Source of the DNA: Diabrotica undecimpunctata
Taxonomy: Eukaryota; Arthropoda; Insecta; Coleoptera; Chrysomelidae
NCBI RefSeq assembly: GCF_040954645.1
Contig: NC_092804.1
Location: 40,949,753 to 41,013,752, forward strand
Direction: 5' to 3'
Length of the DNA stretch: 64,000 bases
Of the stretch, positions 1 through 11,244 are shown piece after piece. Made by a program: the position numbers and the translations under genes. The notes below the pieces were generated by a model. That model did not search any database and was not told the DNA's origin. It saw nothing but the letters and a program-made list of their open reading frames with translations. Positions within the stretch are counted from its first letter, which is position 1, and each line of letters starts with the position of its first letter.

Positions 1-150
1 TTTCACGGTTATGTGTCATACGGTTTCATCTTTCATACAAACATTAAAAACCTTAAAAAGTTTCATTTTACATACAATTAGCACGTTGGCTCTGGAAATG
101 AGCTATAAATATGCATTGTTAAAAATGGTATACATTTATATAGATTATTA

Positions 151-3100
151 TATCGTCGGTATACTGCGAAAACCAGGTAAATGTCGGAATACCGAAATCG
201 AGAAAAAACGTTTTTAAAGTTTAGTTTTTTATTGTGAATTAAGCAGTCAGCTTGTTTTTGATATTAGGTATTCTAGTGAAAGATGCATATATCTGAAATG
301 ATATTCTATCATTAGTTTGAAAAAGTTGAGACACCTATCTGACTAATCCTAAATTTAAGTTGGAAATGCTATCACTTATCTGGTTTTACCTGTAAATCTA
401 AATAAATCAATTACTCTTCAAATAACATATTTAACACAAATATAATAAACCAAGTATAATATTTTTCAGTTTTGTGATCGATATATGAGGCTTTTACTAG
501 GTAATAGCAATGTTTTAAGGTATTAGTCGATATTCATGACATTTAACTGGTTTTCCCTGAAAATTTTATTAACAGCTGTGTGTAGTTATAGTTATTATTT
601 ATATGAATGATAGGCAGTTTTATAGAAAAAAACAAATTTATTTCGAATATAATAATAACAATATTATTATTATGAGGCTTCCTCGTCCGATTCGTCACTA
701 AAATCAGGCTCTGGCAAGATGTCTGTTACATCATTTCCCGTTTTTAAATTACGATACCACCCGTGATATTTCTCCGGTATCACATAGCTGTACCAAATCT
801 CTCTTTTTTGCTATGCTAATTGGCAAATGTGCATCATAAAGTCGCTTAAGTTCTTCAAGATTGCTTGTATTAGTTGATAACTTGGCGTGCTTTTTTCTTG
901 TTATCTGCCGTGCAGTATCAGTATGGAAATAATTGAAGCTTGTTGAAATGTCATAATTAAAATAGTCTCTTTTAAAACATTCTCTTTGTCTCTCCTTTCA
1001 TGAATCTCATTCTTTTTATCTTCAACCACATTATTTTTTCGCCGTTTTGGTCTTTTGTCCGGTTTTTAATTAAAGTGTGTGACAAATTTTTTAAATCGTA
1101 AAAGTCATAGTATTTAAATTCTTTACATTTGTATGGTTCTATACACACTTTTTATCATCAACCTTGATATTTTTAGTTCCTCTTGCATTTTGAAAAACAG
1201 ACAAGTAATCTGGCATCCCACAGATAGATCTGTTTTTTAGCGGTTTCAATACTACTATGGATAGAGTCAACTTCCATATAGGAATGTCCAGACTCTAAAA
1301 ATTTGTGTTCAATAATATTTAAATGATCTATGTTTTGAACAGCCCTTAATAGCAAGGCTGCAATATTCTAATTACGATTCTCTCCCTCGCAGGTATCAGA
1401 AAATAAACTTATTTCACTTACTTACATATTCTGGAACACATTTTGATAAGTAGTGGAGTATAATGTTTCCTATTTCAGAACTTTCTCGTCTACCGTTGAT
1501 TTCTGACCAGGCAAAACAGTAAGCTGCATTTGGTAATGCGGCTTCATATACACACAAATTGTAGACATATAATTTTCGAGAATAATATAGTTGTCCAGTC
1601 AATTCACTTGGAATCTGTAGTACGGCCTGTAGATCGAAAGTAATTGAAACAAAATCACATTGTTCATTAGATATTTTCCTATCATTTTGTTTTTTAAGAT
1701 TACGTACTTCTTTTCTTTTCTGATGTTCTCTATAACTGTCTTCTAAATCCGATTTGTCAGTTGGATTACCCCTATTATATTTATTACAAACTAAACATTG
1801 ATCTTTTCTAGCAACAAAAAAGCTTAAATTATAGTCGTTAGAAAATATTCAGTCATTTATAAAAAGTACATTTTTCTTATACTTAAATTTTTGTCCAAAT
1901 ATCTATGCTTTGAACTTTGGCGAATATAATGTGGGCCCATGGTTGGAAAAGACTCAATATGAGCCTTCACGATTTTTCGGGTTTTACTGCTTGTTTTATT
2001 TGGCGGTGTATGCTTGTCTCTTTTATTCGTATCTGCATAACAGTCTAGAATATCAGTTTTTCTTACATCTTGTATTAACGACGCTGATATACAAAGTGTC
2101 TTACAAAAAAATTTCTCACATACCTGTATGACTTGATCATTCAAAGAAAAGTAACAATTTTTGGAAAATGCATGTGGTTTTTTAAACTTCGACGAACTGC
2201 AAAGACTCTCTTTGGTGGCTCCGTTTTAATACGTGCAATAAGAAAATGTTTCTGGCCTATATGTTCTAACTTTCAATAATCACGACATAGTCTTTGTCTG
2301 TAATCTTCGCTGAAATAACTGGCGTATATGTAAAAGCACTCTAAACAATTAACTGGTTTTGTCAATTTTGCTGGTCGATGTTCTCTTTTTTATCTTATAA
2401 GGCAAACCCTCAGCACGTCTTCTTTTTGCGACATTTATTAGCCAATCTTTGGGGTTAGCTTTTCTCCAACGTTTTAGTGGACGTAGGTCTTTTCATACTT
2501 TGTCAAGAAGTAGATTTAATATCCAACTAGCTATTTCAGTTGACACTAAATTGTTCGTGGGTGCACCTATTTTAGTGTTTTTTTTTTCTCATTTAGGCTA
2601 TCAAAGACAGCTGTGTGTAAATCATATAGACTTCCTAGAAAGAGCGATCCCTCTTCACTTGGCTGATATGTGGGGTCTACATCTGAAAAGTCACTATCAA
2701 AAATGGATTCCATTATTGAGACTATATTGTTATCAGAATCATCAAGAATTGAACTGCTGTCTTCAGTTATTCTATCTGTGTTTGTGTTATAAGATCATTT
2801 ATTGGTTTAGCTTAATAACCATTTCTAAATTTTAACTCAACCCGTTTTCAGGTAAAATGAAGTAAGTGTACTTAAAGGTTTTTACTAATCGATATGAAAG
2901 AGAAATTTTAATAAATCATACACGTAAAATGTATTAAAGACACTTATCACCTTTTAACTGAATATGGTATGCAGTAGTAGAAATATTATTGTTGTCCGGC
3001 ATAATAATATATGTGGGCTTACTTTGTTTTACATGCAACAAAACTTTAATTTTATGGAAGTAAGTAGCGATATATTGTTTTATTTGAAAATGAAAAGTTG

Positions 3101-3270
3101 ATTAGGTGTAACTTATTTGTTTATTACACAAATTATCTGCTGAATGGTAAGTCGTATCATTTATTGGGTTTTACCTGTATGTAGAGCGGAAAAAGCTGAG
3201 AATTTTGGTATACTTAACTCAATATTTTAAAATTTGTCATTTACCTGGTTTTCGCAGTATACCGACGATA
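151..3270 (-). mobile_element. DNA transposon with 33-bp inverted ends, uncharacterised arthropod family
   Basis: The two ends are perfect inverted repeats: 151-183 begins TATCGTCGGTATACTGCG and 3238-3270 is its reverse complement. Variants of the inner part of the repeat (CTGGTTTTACCTG type) recur inside both ends, near 380, 545 and 3165, as subterminal sites of DNA transposons do. The interior carries one broken gene on the minus strand. Flanks are so AT-rich that a target-site duplication cannot be read with confidence. The repeats and their spacing are directly visible. That they mark one mobile unit is a strong inference, and I do not recognise the superfamily. Confidence 0.7.
670..2800 (-). 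pseudogene. Broken gene of a multi-copy arthropod protein family, possible RNase-H-like transposase
   Basis: Read leftwards, fragments appear in the order expected for one protein. First comes an acidic N-terminus (SDFSDVDPTYQPSEE, about 2650-2720), then a basic patch (RWRKANPKDW, about 2440-2480). Next are VCEKFFCKTLCIS (about 2090-2125), YYSRKLYVYNLCVYE (about 1540-1590), SDTCEGENRN (about 1380-1410) and GHSYMEVDSIHSSIE (about 1250-1300). An acidic tail (PEPDFSDESDEEAS) ends near 672. Stops and frameshifts separate the fragments, so it cannot make a protein. I recall this motif order from uncharacterised proteins repeated in insect genomes. The Asp residues in SDTC and in the GHSYMEVD block look like parts of an RNase-H-like catalytic centre, which is inference. 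Confidence 0.6.
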
Positions 3271-3780
3271 TATTATATAGATTTTCCTTTGTCGTCTTCT
3301 GATTATGTATCTCAATTCGTTCCTAATTAAGCACATGTTGTCCACAAGGTACCTCTCTCATGTTTTAATCACTACTTTTTTTTACCTTTTGCCATAGTTT
3401 TCCTCATTTTCTTTATTCATATCGATTTCACTCATAAAGAATACTGGGTAGTTTATTGTTTCATGAAACTTTCTCCTTATATGTCCGTATCATACAAGTT
3501 GTCTAGTTATTATAGCGTATATAATGTCGTATGTTAATTCCATTTTATTTAACAACAAAATACTAAAAACTTTGTTTTCAAAACTTACACCAAATTAATT
3601 GTATCTTATTACTACAGCTGTTTCGGCAGAGTGCCTTTCTCAAGTCTCAAGTTTCTCGAATCCGTCAATCATCTATTGTATTTCTTATTATGATTTTGAA
3701 GCAGCTGTGCTCCATTAGTCCATTTTTGTTGCTATTTGTCACTGTTTCGAACAACTAAATTGTAGTTGTTGACTTTATTA
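3271..3780. other. Non-coding stretch with a Penelope-like end motif
   Basis: No gene is visible. Around 3612-3655 the sequence CTGTTTCGGCAGAGTGCC followed by TTTCTCAAG resembles the conserved terminal motif of Penelope-like elements, comparable to the clearer ends at 13.44, 31.72 and 61.6 kb. The rest is AT-rich and shows nothing else I can name. Confidence 0.3.
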
Positions 3781-4905
3781 TTTTATCTAGATGTATTGAA
3801 TTGCTCTCTTCTCTTGATTCGCTTGTATTTGGTTTTCATTTTGTTGATTTTAAGTGAAACAGTTTTGGTACTCTCCTCACTTTGTTAAAGATGTCGTTTG
3901 CGGATGGGAGAGAGTTTCTTATGAGATCAATGTCATTAGCATATGCTAGGAGTGCTTTGTACCTTGGTCCATTAATGGATTGCATCTTAAATATGCGTTA
4001 TTTCTATTTTAGTAAGCTGTTCATTAATTTTTTTGAATATTTAAATCGAGAATCTGTATTTATTCGACTGTTTGATAATACAGTTTCTTGGCGCCTATTT
4101 TAATCTCTGTTTTTTTGACATAGGGAGTTCGGTGGTATGTCCTTAACGTTTTCATAACCAACGTTCGAAAATTTGTCTTACTGTAAAGTGATGACGATTT
4201 TACTAGAAAATATAGTGCTATTTAATAATAATAAAGTTCAAGCTACAATTCCTATATGCATTAACTTGGTACTGATATCTCTGCTCCCCGATCCCAGGTA
4301 GCAGTCAGGAAAACATTAAAACTGCTACACTCATGCTTCCTATTATCCAACGATTAGCCGGTCCGGGACTATACGCCTTATTATAGTACTGATATTGCTT
4401 CTGCCCTTCATAAGTGAATTTAATATTCAAGGAAGGTTTTGGAAATTTAATAGGATTTTGTTTGTTAGAATATTATTTCTCTGAGAAAGTGAAGAATATC
4501 TATTTTCTACCCGGTTTAATCCATAAATTAAATATTAGAATGCTATAGAATAATGCTACAAGCAGCAAAAAAACGGTCTAATAGTCGCTAATCAGAAAAC
4601 CAAATAAATGTTCTTTAACATACAAAAGAAAGGATGTAGAGTAGGGCATAACGTAACACTAAACCCATATAATTTTGAAAGATTGCAGCATTTTGGGTAT
4701 CGTAGATAACGTTGTCACATAAGAAATAAAATGGAATATTCAGGTAACTAACTGATGTATATATAACCCTTATAACACTTTTAAACTCAGAAGTCTAATA
4801 CGAATCCCTAAAATAAGGATATATAAAATAGTGATTAAACCAATGCTATTGACTGGATACATGACGAGAACGCTGACAAAACAATGTAAGTAAAACTCAG
4901 GTATT
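3750..4905. repeat. Repeated block, copy A of three
   Basis: This stretch matches 7,820-10,010 (copy C), apart from a LINE present only there, and its second half (about 4,485-4,905) matches 6,400-6,835 (copy B). Shared landmarks are the RT fossil, the segment from AATAAAGTTCAAGC onward, and a plus-strand scrap TATAAAACAGTGATTAAACC that reads as the IYKTVIKP motif of a LINE C-terminus. Copy A lacks the LINE found in C, so it shows the pre-insertion state. Confidence 0.6.
3770..4235 (-). pseudogene. Non-LTR reverse transcriptase fossil, repeat copy A
   Basis: The minus strand reads LLAYANDIDLIRNSLPS around 3900-3965, a decayed form of the reverse transcriptase catalytic box (AYADDIDLI). It is followed by remnants of the downstream connection segment. 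The same sequence lies at about 7,850-8,330, so the fossil is part of a duplicated block. No open frame of useful length survives. Confidence 0.55.
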
Positions 4906-4984
4906 AATTAGATCAGTATTACCAGAAAACCCATTAGAAGTATTGCCAAGAAATGTAGAGCATATAGTGAAATCTAAATATCGT

Positions 4985-6255
4985 AGAATAAGATATTCAG
5001 ACAGTATCGAGCGAAAACATTATTGATGAGGAAAGAGAGATCCATCGCTGAGAAAGTGAGAAACTAATTGCTAAAAGCAAAGGGTACTTTGTAATAAAGT
5101 ACCCGTACTCTAAAGCATAAGCATGTCTTTTCCTACTCTTTAAGTAAGTGATGGATTCGACTGTCACTTGATGGAAATTTATTTTATCTGACAATAAAAC
5201 AGGTATGGGTTTACATGTTATAGCCTGTAACTGAATAAGTTGAAGAGGGGACAACTGTTTGTCTCAAGTTGGTGATTTAGAATTATGGCTGTATTTTTTA
5301 ATTTGCTGATTTCCCTAAATTCTAATTTCCATAGAATCTAAAAATACCTTAAGGCTTTTATTTTAAATATACTTTTTTAGTAATGAAAATACGTAAACAG
5401 AACCTTTAATATACCTGTAACCTTTGATTTCTGGGATAAACCCATCTTCTGAGCAATACCGTCGATATATTTATTTGAAATTTTGTACACTTATTTTACC
5501 CGTTTATGTCCTTATTATCCATATATGAGTTGTCACCGATATGATAAACTCACTTACTTTTCACAAAGAGACTCTATATTAAGTACGGTGATTACTATAC
5601 ATATCTGATTCGAAATATCGTCGAAAAGTAGTAAATAGTAGAAAAATAGTATGTAAAATTTAAATTTTTAATGAAAAGTTAAAGATTAGCTATTTATTAT
5701 GGAGTTCAAAAGAGAAGCCTTTACGAAAATTTAAGTACTAATAAGACCACCGCAATCTGACGTACCCTGGGTAATGAACAAAAAATTAATCGGCTAATCA
5801 CCCGTTCAATATGATTTTTGTCAAATCGGCCCTTTTTAGGACCAACTATTCTAATTATGTCTATAAATATTAAGGGTGCTTAGCACAAATGTGACGTATT
5901 TCTAGTGCAGGAAACATATAGAGGGCCAAACCTAGGGTATTTGGTATTAATATGATTCCTGAAAAACACATAATAAATGTAAAAGTGCTATCTCTGCTGG
6001 CAAATAAGTAAAGGAAAACTTAAATGAGAGAGGACAAAACCAGTCAGCTGAGGGAACCTTTCAACTATGTTGAGCTTGGATCCACTATCTACCTATATAA
6101 TGAACAATATTACGGTTACTGACTGAAGATCTGAGCACAAAGTTTATAAAATTTGTACCAAAAACACAACAATTACTGATATCCAAAGTCTGCAGACAAG
6201 CAAAGCAAAGACAAAGTTGTTACCTTGCTTAAACCTGCAAAAACTCCAACGACCA
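4985..6255. repeat. Repeated block E, copy 1
   Basis: The block recurs at about 15,990-16,100 plus 17,460-18,420, and its last 400 bases recur at 13,045-13,430. Landmarks are ATCGAGCG followed by TTATTGATGAGGAAA near 5,010, AAAATACGTAAA near 5,386 and TTTCACAAAGAG near 5,560. The end (about 6,030-6,240) contains plus-strand Jockey-like coding scraps, such as a REPFNYVELGS-type stretch and a final CCTTGCTTAAACCTG, that are better preserved at 13.2 and 18.2 kb. No intact gene. Confidence 0.55.
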
Positions 6256-6394
6256 CAAAAGCTATCGGTCAATATATTTATTTTGTCAGCTATATAAAAT
6301 ACTTCTGCACATAATCCTTAATATAATTTTACCGATAAGTTTTTTGTGATTAACGTTTTAGACTTACTTCGTCAATTTTGGGCTATCCAACAAT

Positions 6395-7260
6395 AATTGC
6401 AGAATGTCATAAGTGAAGAATATCAATTTGCTATCCGGATTTAATCCATAAAAAATTAAATAATGGGATGCTATAAAATAATGATATTAGCGAAAAAAAA
6501 AAACGGTCTAATAGTCAGTAATAAAGCATATAAATGTTCTTTAACATACAAAAGAGATGACGTAGAGAAGGGCATAACGTAACAATAAACCCATATAATT
6601 TTAAAGGATTGAAACGTTTTAGATATCGTAGATAACTTTGTAACATAAGAAATAAAAGGGGCTATTCAGGTAGCTAACTGATGTATACATAACTCTTATA
6701 TACTTTTAAATTCAGAAGTCTAATACGACTCTCTTAAATCAGGATATATAAAACAGTGATTAAACCAGTGCTAATGTGTGGATATGTGACGAGAACGCTG
6801 ACAAAACAATGTACGTGAAACTCAGGTATTAATTAGATCAGGATTGCTAGAAAAGCCATCAGAAGTATTTTCCGACTTACAAAGGTCCGCGTACTAACCA
6901 TTAACGAACGGAAATAATGCCAAGGTTAAACACGTATATAAAGACAGCAACGTCGTACAAGAAGCTAAATCTCAATGCTAAAGTTGCGCTGGCTATATCC
7001 AAAGGCTTTATAATAACTGCATTGCCAAGTTAAATTGGGAGGATGCCCCAAGAGAAAAAATGTCCTTAGGACTTCCACAAATGAAGGGGGAAGATAACAT
7101 GAGGTCAGATTTAGGAATCATGAGACTATCTACCGACCCATCATATTTATCAACACATGCCTGTTCAACTACCTGCTATCCTACCTATAGTCAATACTCA
7201 TCTGTTGGGGACTATCAAATCAATTACATGTAATCAAACAAACCAGAATAAAAAAAGTTA
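6395..7260. repeat. Repeated block, copy B of three
   Basis: Matches 4,485-4,905 and 9,575-10,400 closely, including ATCCATAAA followed by ATTAAAT, GGGCATAACGTAACA and the LINE C-terminal scrap at about 6,745-6,795 (ATATAAAACAGTGATTAAACC). Downstream, 6,860-7,250 pairs with 10,000-10,380. It reads as a decayed 3-prime coding end of a non-LTR element; no open frame survives. Confidence 0.55.
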
Positions 7261-7319
7261 TCCCAGGAAAGGCACTTCAGAAATATTGACATAAATTTTT
7301 AAAACGTTATTTACGTGGC

Positions 7320-8335
7320 TTATTAAAATTTAAACTTTTAATGAAAAGTAAAAGATTAGCCATTTGTTATGGGGTTCAAAGAAGAACCTTCACGATGTTA
7401 ATTTTTTGAGATATGATTGGATGTTTTCTCTTCATTGCATACTGAGACGCCCAAGTGGCATTCTTCTGTGCTAACTTCCTTCCATACCAGTTTTACAAGT
7501 TTGACATCTTGGCGTCTATGCATGTGTCCGATCTACCTTAAGCAATTTATTTTCCTAAACAATATCGTTATAAGAGCTTTCTTTATTCAGTATGTGTTCT
7601 TCTTCTATACGGATTTGTAGCAATATGATAATGAGGTTAAAACAATTTTCCTATTATTTTCCTTTCAAATATTCGTAGTTCTTCTTTATCTGTTTTAGTC
7701 ATTGTCCATGATTCGCATCTATGTATTAAAATAGGTAAAAAGTTTAAATTATGATCTGTATTTCTTTAGTGGCATTATTATTAACCGTGATTATTTATCT
7801 AAAATATTTAAAGTGTTCCATATTAATGAAATTGTAGTTGTTAACTTTAATATTTTATCAAGATTTATTAAATTGGTCTCTTCTGTTGATTCGCTTGTAT
7901 TTGGTTTTCATTTCGTTGATTTTAAGTAAAACGTTTTTCGTGCTCTCTTCACTTTATTGAAGATTTTTGCGGACGGGAGAGTTTCTTATGAGATCTATAT
8001 CATTAGCACATGCTAGGAGTGCTTTGTACGTTGGCCCGTTAATAGATTACATCTTAAATAGGCCTCATTTCTATTTTAGTAAGATGTTCATTAATTTTTT
8101 GACTATTTGAATCGAGAATTAATATTTTATTCGACTGTTTTATAACTCAGTGTTTCTTGGTGCATATTTTCATCTTTGGTTTTTTGTTTCCCGTATCATG
8201 AGTATAAGGATTTTGCTGGATATCCACATAGGGAACCCGGTGGTATGTACATGATATTTCCATAACCAACAATCGAAAATTTGTCTTATTGTAAAGTCAT
8301 GTAGATTTTACTAGGAAATATAGTGTTATTTAATA
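7320..8335 (-). pseudogene. Non-LTR reverse transcriptase fossil, repeat copy C
   Basis: On the minus strand the decayed catalytic region lies at about 7,970-8,030, as in copy A. Further left there is a C-terminal stretch with ESWTMTKTDKEELRIFERKI-like remnants (about 7,650-7,740) and a GHMHRRQD-like scrap (about 7,510-7,550), which correspond to the SWT and GHV motifs of LINE RT C-termini. Stops are frequent. This copy extends further 3-prime than copy A. Confidence 0.5.
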
Positions 8336-8337
8336 AT

Positions 8338-9321
8338 GTGTTTAATTTAACATATATACCAAAACGCAATAGCCAGTGTTAGAGTGGGTGATCGTCAAAC
8401 CCAGAAATTCCCGATAAAACGTGGAGTACGCCAGAGGGACACCATATCACCGAAACTGTTCACTACGCTTTTGGAATATATATGTAAAAGGGCAAAACTG
8501 ACCGACAAGGGCATAAACATAAACGGAGAAAAGCTTAGCCATCTAAGGTTTGCAGATGATATTGTACTAATAGCTGATAGGATAGATGAGGCCAAAGAGC
8601 TTTTAAATCAGCTCTACCTTTCTTCGCTAGAAGGGGGATTGAAAATAAATATATCTAAAACCCAGATGATGACAAATCTTGTAGTCAGCGAAGATATATG
8701 CGTAGGAACAAGATCCATAGACCAGGTAATGGCCTATAAATACCTAGGTCATGAGATTCGCATAGGAAAAGATAACCAAACCGTTGAGCTTCTCCGTCAT
8801 ATAAGACTGACTTGGGCAGCCTTCGGCAAGCTGAACCATATTTTTAAATCGTCTGATATACCAATATGCCTTAAAAGAAAAACGTTTAATCAGTGTGTTT
8901 TGCCAGTGTTAACTTACGGTGCGGAAACGTTGACCATGACAAGGAGAACAGTTCAAAAGATCCGTGTGTGTCAAAGGGCGATGGAGCGTGCTATGTTGGG
9001 CATTTCACTACGAGAAAAGATCCCAAATCGCCAGCTACGACAAAGAACCGGAGTGGCTGATGCAGTAGAGAGAGTAGCAACACTGAAATGAAACTGGGCA
9101 GGTCACGTGACTCGAATGACAGATACTAGATGGACAAGCGGATACTGGAATGGAGACCAAGAGATGATGACTACCGAAGCAGAGGTCGTCCACCAACACG
9201 TTGGACTGACGATCTAAAACGTTGGCATAGGAATTGGATGCAAGAGGCACAAGATCGAAATAGATGGAAAATTATGAGGGAGATCTATGTCCAGCAGTGG
9301 ATAAGCGAAGATTAAATGATG
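8338..9321 (+). mobile_element. 5-prime-truncated RTE-like LINE with target-site duplication
   Basis: Bounded by TTAATAAT at 8,330-8,337 and 9,322-9,329, while repeat copy A at about 4,225 has the uninterrupted site. The fragment begins inside the reverse transcriptase and runs to the C-terminus, as expected for target-primed reverse transcription with early termination. Confidence 0.7.
8345..9315 (+). pseudogene. RTE-like reverse transcriptase, C-terminal two thirds
   Basis: Visible motifs in order: GVRQRDTISPKLF (usual GD is RD here), LRFADDIVLIAD with the catalytic Asp pair, GLKINISKTQ, YKYLGHEI, TYGAETLTMT, the CQRAMERAMLG segment, and NWAGHVTRM where Trp is preceded by a stop. A frameshift follows and the last part continues in another frame (SRGRPPTRWTDDLKR, IYVQQWISED, stop at 9,315). 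This ending is typical of insect RTE-type endonuclease-reverse transcriptases. It lacks the endonuclease and the N-terminal RT, and is dead. Confidence 0.8.
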
Positions 9322-10399
9322 TTAATAATAATAAAGTTCAAGCAACAATTCCTATATGCATTAACTTGGTAATGATATTTCTGCTCCCCGATACCTGGTG
9401 CAGTCCCGAAAGCAATAAAATTGCTAGACTCATGCTTCCTATTATCCAACAACTAGCCAGTCCAGGACTATACGCCTTATTTTGGTACTGATATTGCTGC
9501 CCCTCATAAGTGAACAGAATATGCAAGGAAGGTTTTGGCAATTTATTAATTTTGTGTGTTAGAATAATATTTCTTCAAGAAAGTGAAGAATATCTATTTG
9601 CTATCTGGATTTAATCCATAAATTAAATATTAGAATGCTATAAAATAATGCTATTAGCAGCAAAAAACGGTCTAATAGTCACTAATAAAAAAATCAAATA
9701 AATGTTCTTTAACATACAAAAGAGAGGATGTAGAGTGGGGCATAACGTAACGCCATACGATAAAGCCATATCATTTTGAAAGATTGCAGCGTTTTAGATA
9801 TCGTAGATAACGTTGTCACATAAGAAATAAAAGGGAATATTCAGGTAGCTAATTGATGTATATATAACCCTTATAACACTTTTAAATCCAGAAGTCTAAT
9901 ACGAATCTCTAAAAGCAGGATATATAAAACAGTGATTAAACCAGTGCTAATGTGTGGATATGTGACAAGAATGTATTAATTAGATCAGGAATCAGGATGG
10001 CTAGAAAAGCCATCAGAGGTATTTTCCGACTTACAAAGGTCCGAGTACTAACCAATACAAACGGAACTAATGCCAATGTCAAACACATATATAAAGATAG
10101 CAATGTCATACAAGAAACTCAATCTCAACTCCAACGTTCAGCTAGCTATATCCAAAGGCTCTCTCAATAACTGCATTACCAAGTTAAATTGGGAGAATGC
10201 CACGAGACGATGTCTACAAATGAAGGGTGGAGGTAACATATGATCAGATTTAGGAATAATGAGACTACCTACCGACCCATCATATTTATCAACACTTGCT
10301 ATTCTACCTACAATCAATACTTCTCTGTTGGAAGCTATCAAATCAATTACTTGTAATCAAACGAACTAGGCTTAAAAAAATTATCCCAGGAAAGGCACC

Positions 10400-11244
10400 T
10401 CAGAAATATTGACAAATTTTTAAAACGTCATTTACGTGGCTGAGTTTACAATAGAAATGAGGAGACAAAAAGAAGAAAAGGCAATAGAATCTTGCTGTGT
10501 TTTGACTATGCGATGACGATGATCTTTATATAACATAGAGGGAGATAGAGAGAAGAATGTCTATGTTTAATCTAGAAACCGCTGGTTTTCTCCCTTTCGA
10601 ATTGGGTATGTATATGTATTACCATAGATAATAAAAGCAAGAGGACTATAATTATGAAACTTTATCTAAAAAGTAAAATCAATAAACAAATTATATATAC
10701 AAAAGGATTATATAAGTAAATCCCTAATATTTACACAGACTGCTTTACAAAAAGTGAACGGATGAGCATAAAAACACAACTGTTTTAAAAACATAATATT
10801 ATTAGACGAATTGTGGATTCATTTCACGGAAACTAAACCGGTTTAGTTAACATACTACAAAATAAATCAGAAGACTATACTAAAATATGATACGGCAAAA
10901 AAAAGGCAATGACTTTTACAGCTGATTGTCGTATACATATCAATATAACGCAATTATGACGATTTGTCTACAGCATATGAATATTGTCTCGTAATTTTAT
11001 ATGGACGGCGTAATTCATCACTTGACCAAGTGCCAAAATATGATTTTGAGATATTTGACTTTAAAGTTTTCACTCTATTAAAATTCACTATATGTTACAA
11101 TTGTCGTAATTTTTTGTTTTCGAATACAGTTTTTCATATTTTTTATAAGTGCGAAATAGTAACTTGTCCAATATTAAAGAAAAACAAAAAAAAAAGTCTT
11201 TTGGTCGACTTACGATTTTCGCCACATTGTGTAATTGTGTTATA
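10400..11244. other. No recognisable gene
   Basis: AT-rich sequence. The part at about 10,960-11,010 (CAGCAT, GAATATTG, CTCGTA, TTTTATA in order) resembles 15,560-15,605, so it belongs to the same repeated mosaic. Open frames here are short and show no motif. Confidence 0.4.

Larger units (their letters stand above)
7820..10400. repeat. Repeated block, copy C of three, with a LINE insertion
   Basis: Colinear with copy A (3,750-4,905) up to about 9,950, then with copy B to about 10,400. A 984-bp RTE-like LINE (8,338-9,321) interrupts it; copies A and C otherwise join across the insertion at TTAATAAT. The plus strand at 9,980-10,170 has a short open stretch (RKAIRGIFRLTKVRVLTN) that looks like a LINE C-terminal remnant; copy B has the same piece in broken form. 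Confidence 0.6.

Noticed and set aside
1910..2131. A Tyr/Phe-rich open frame on the plus strand
   Set aside because: Antisense shadow of the minus-strand transposon gene fragment VCEKFFCKTLCIS.
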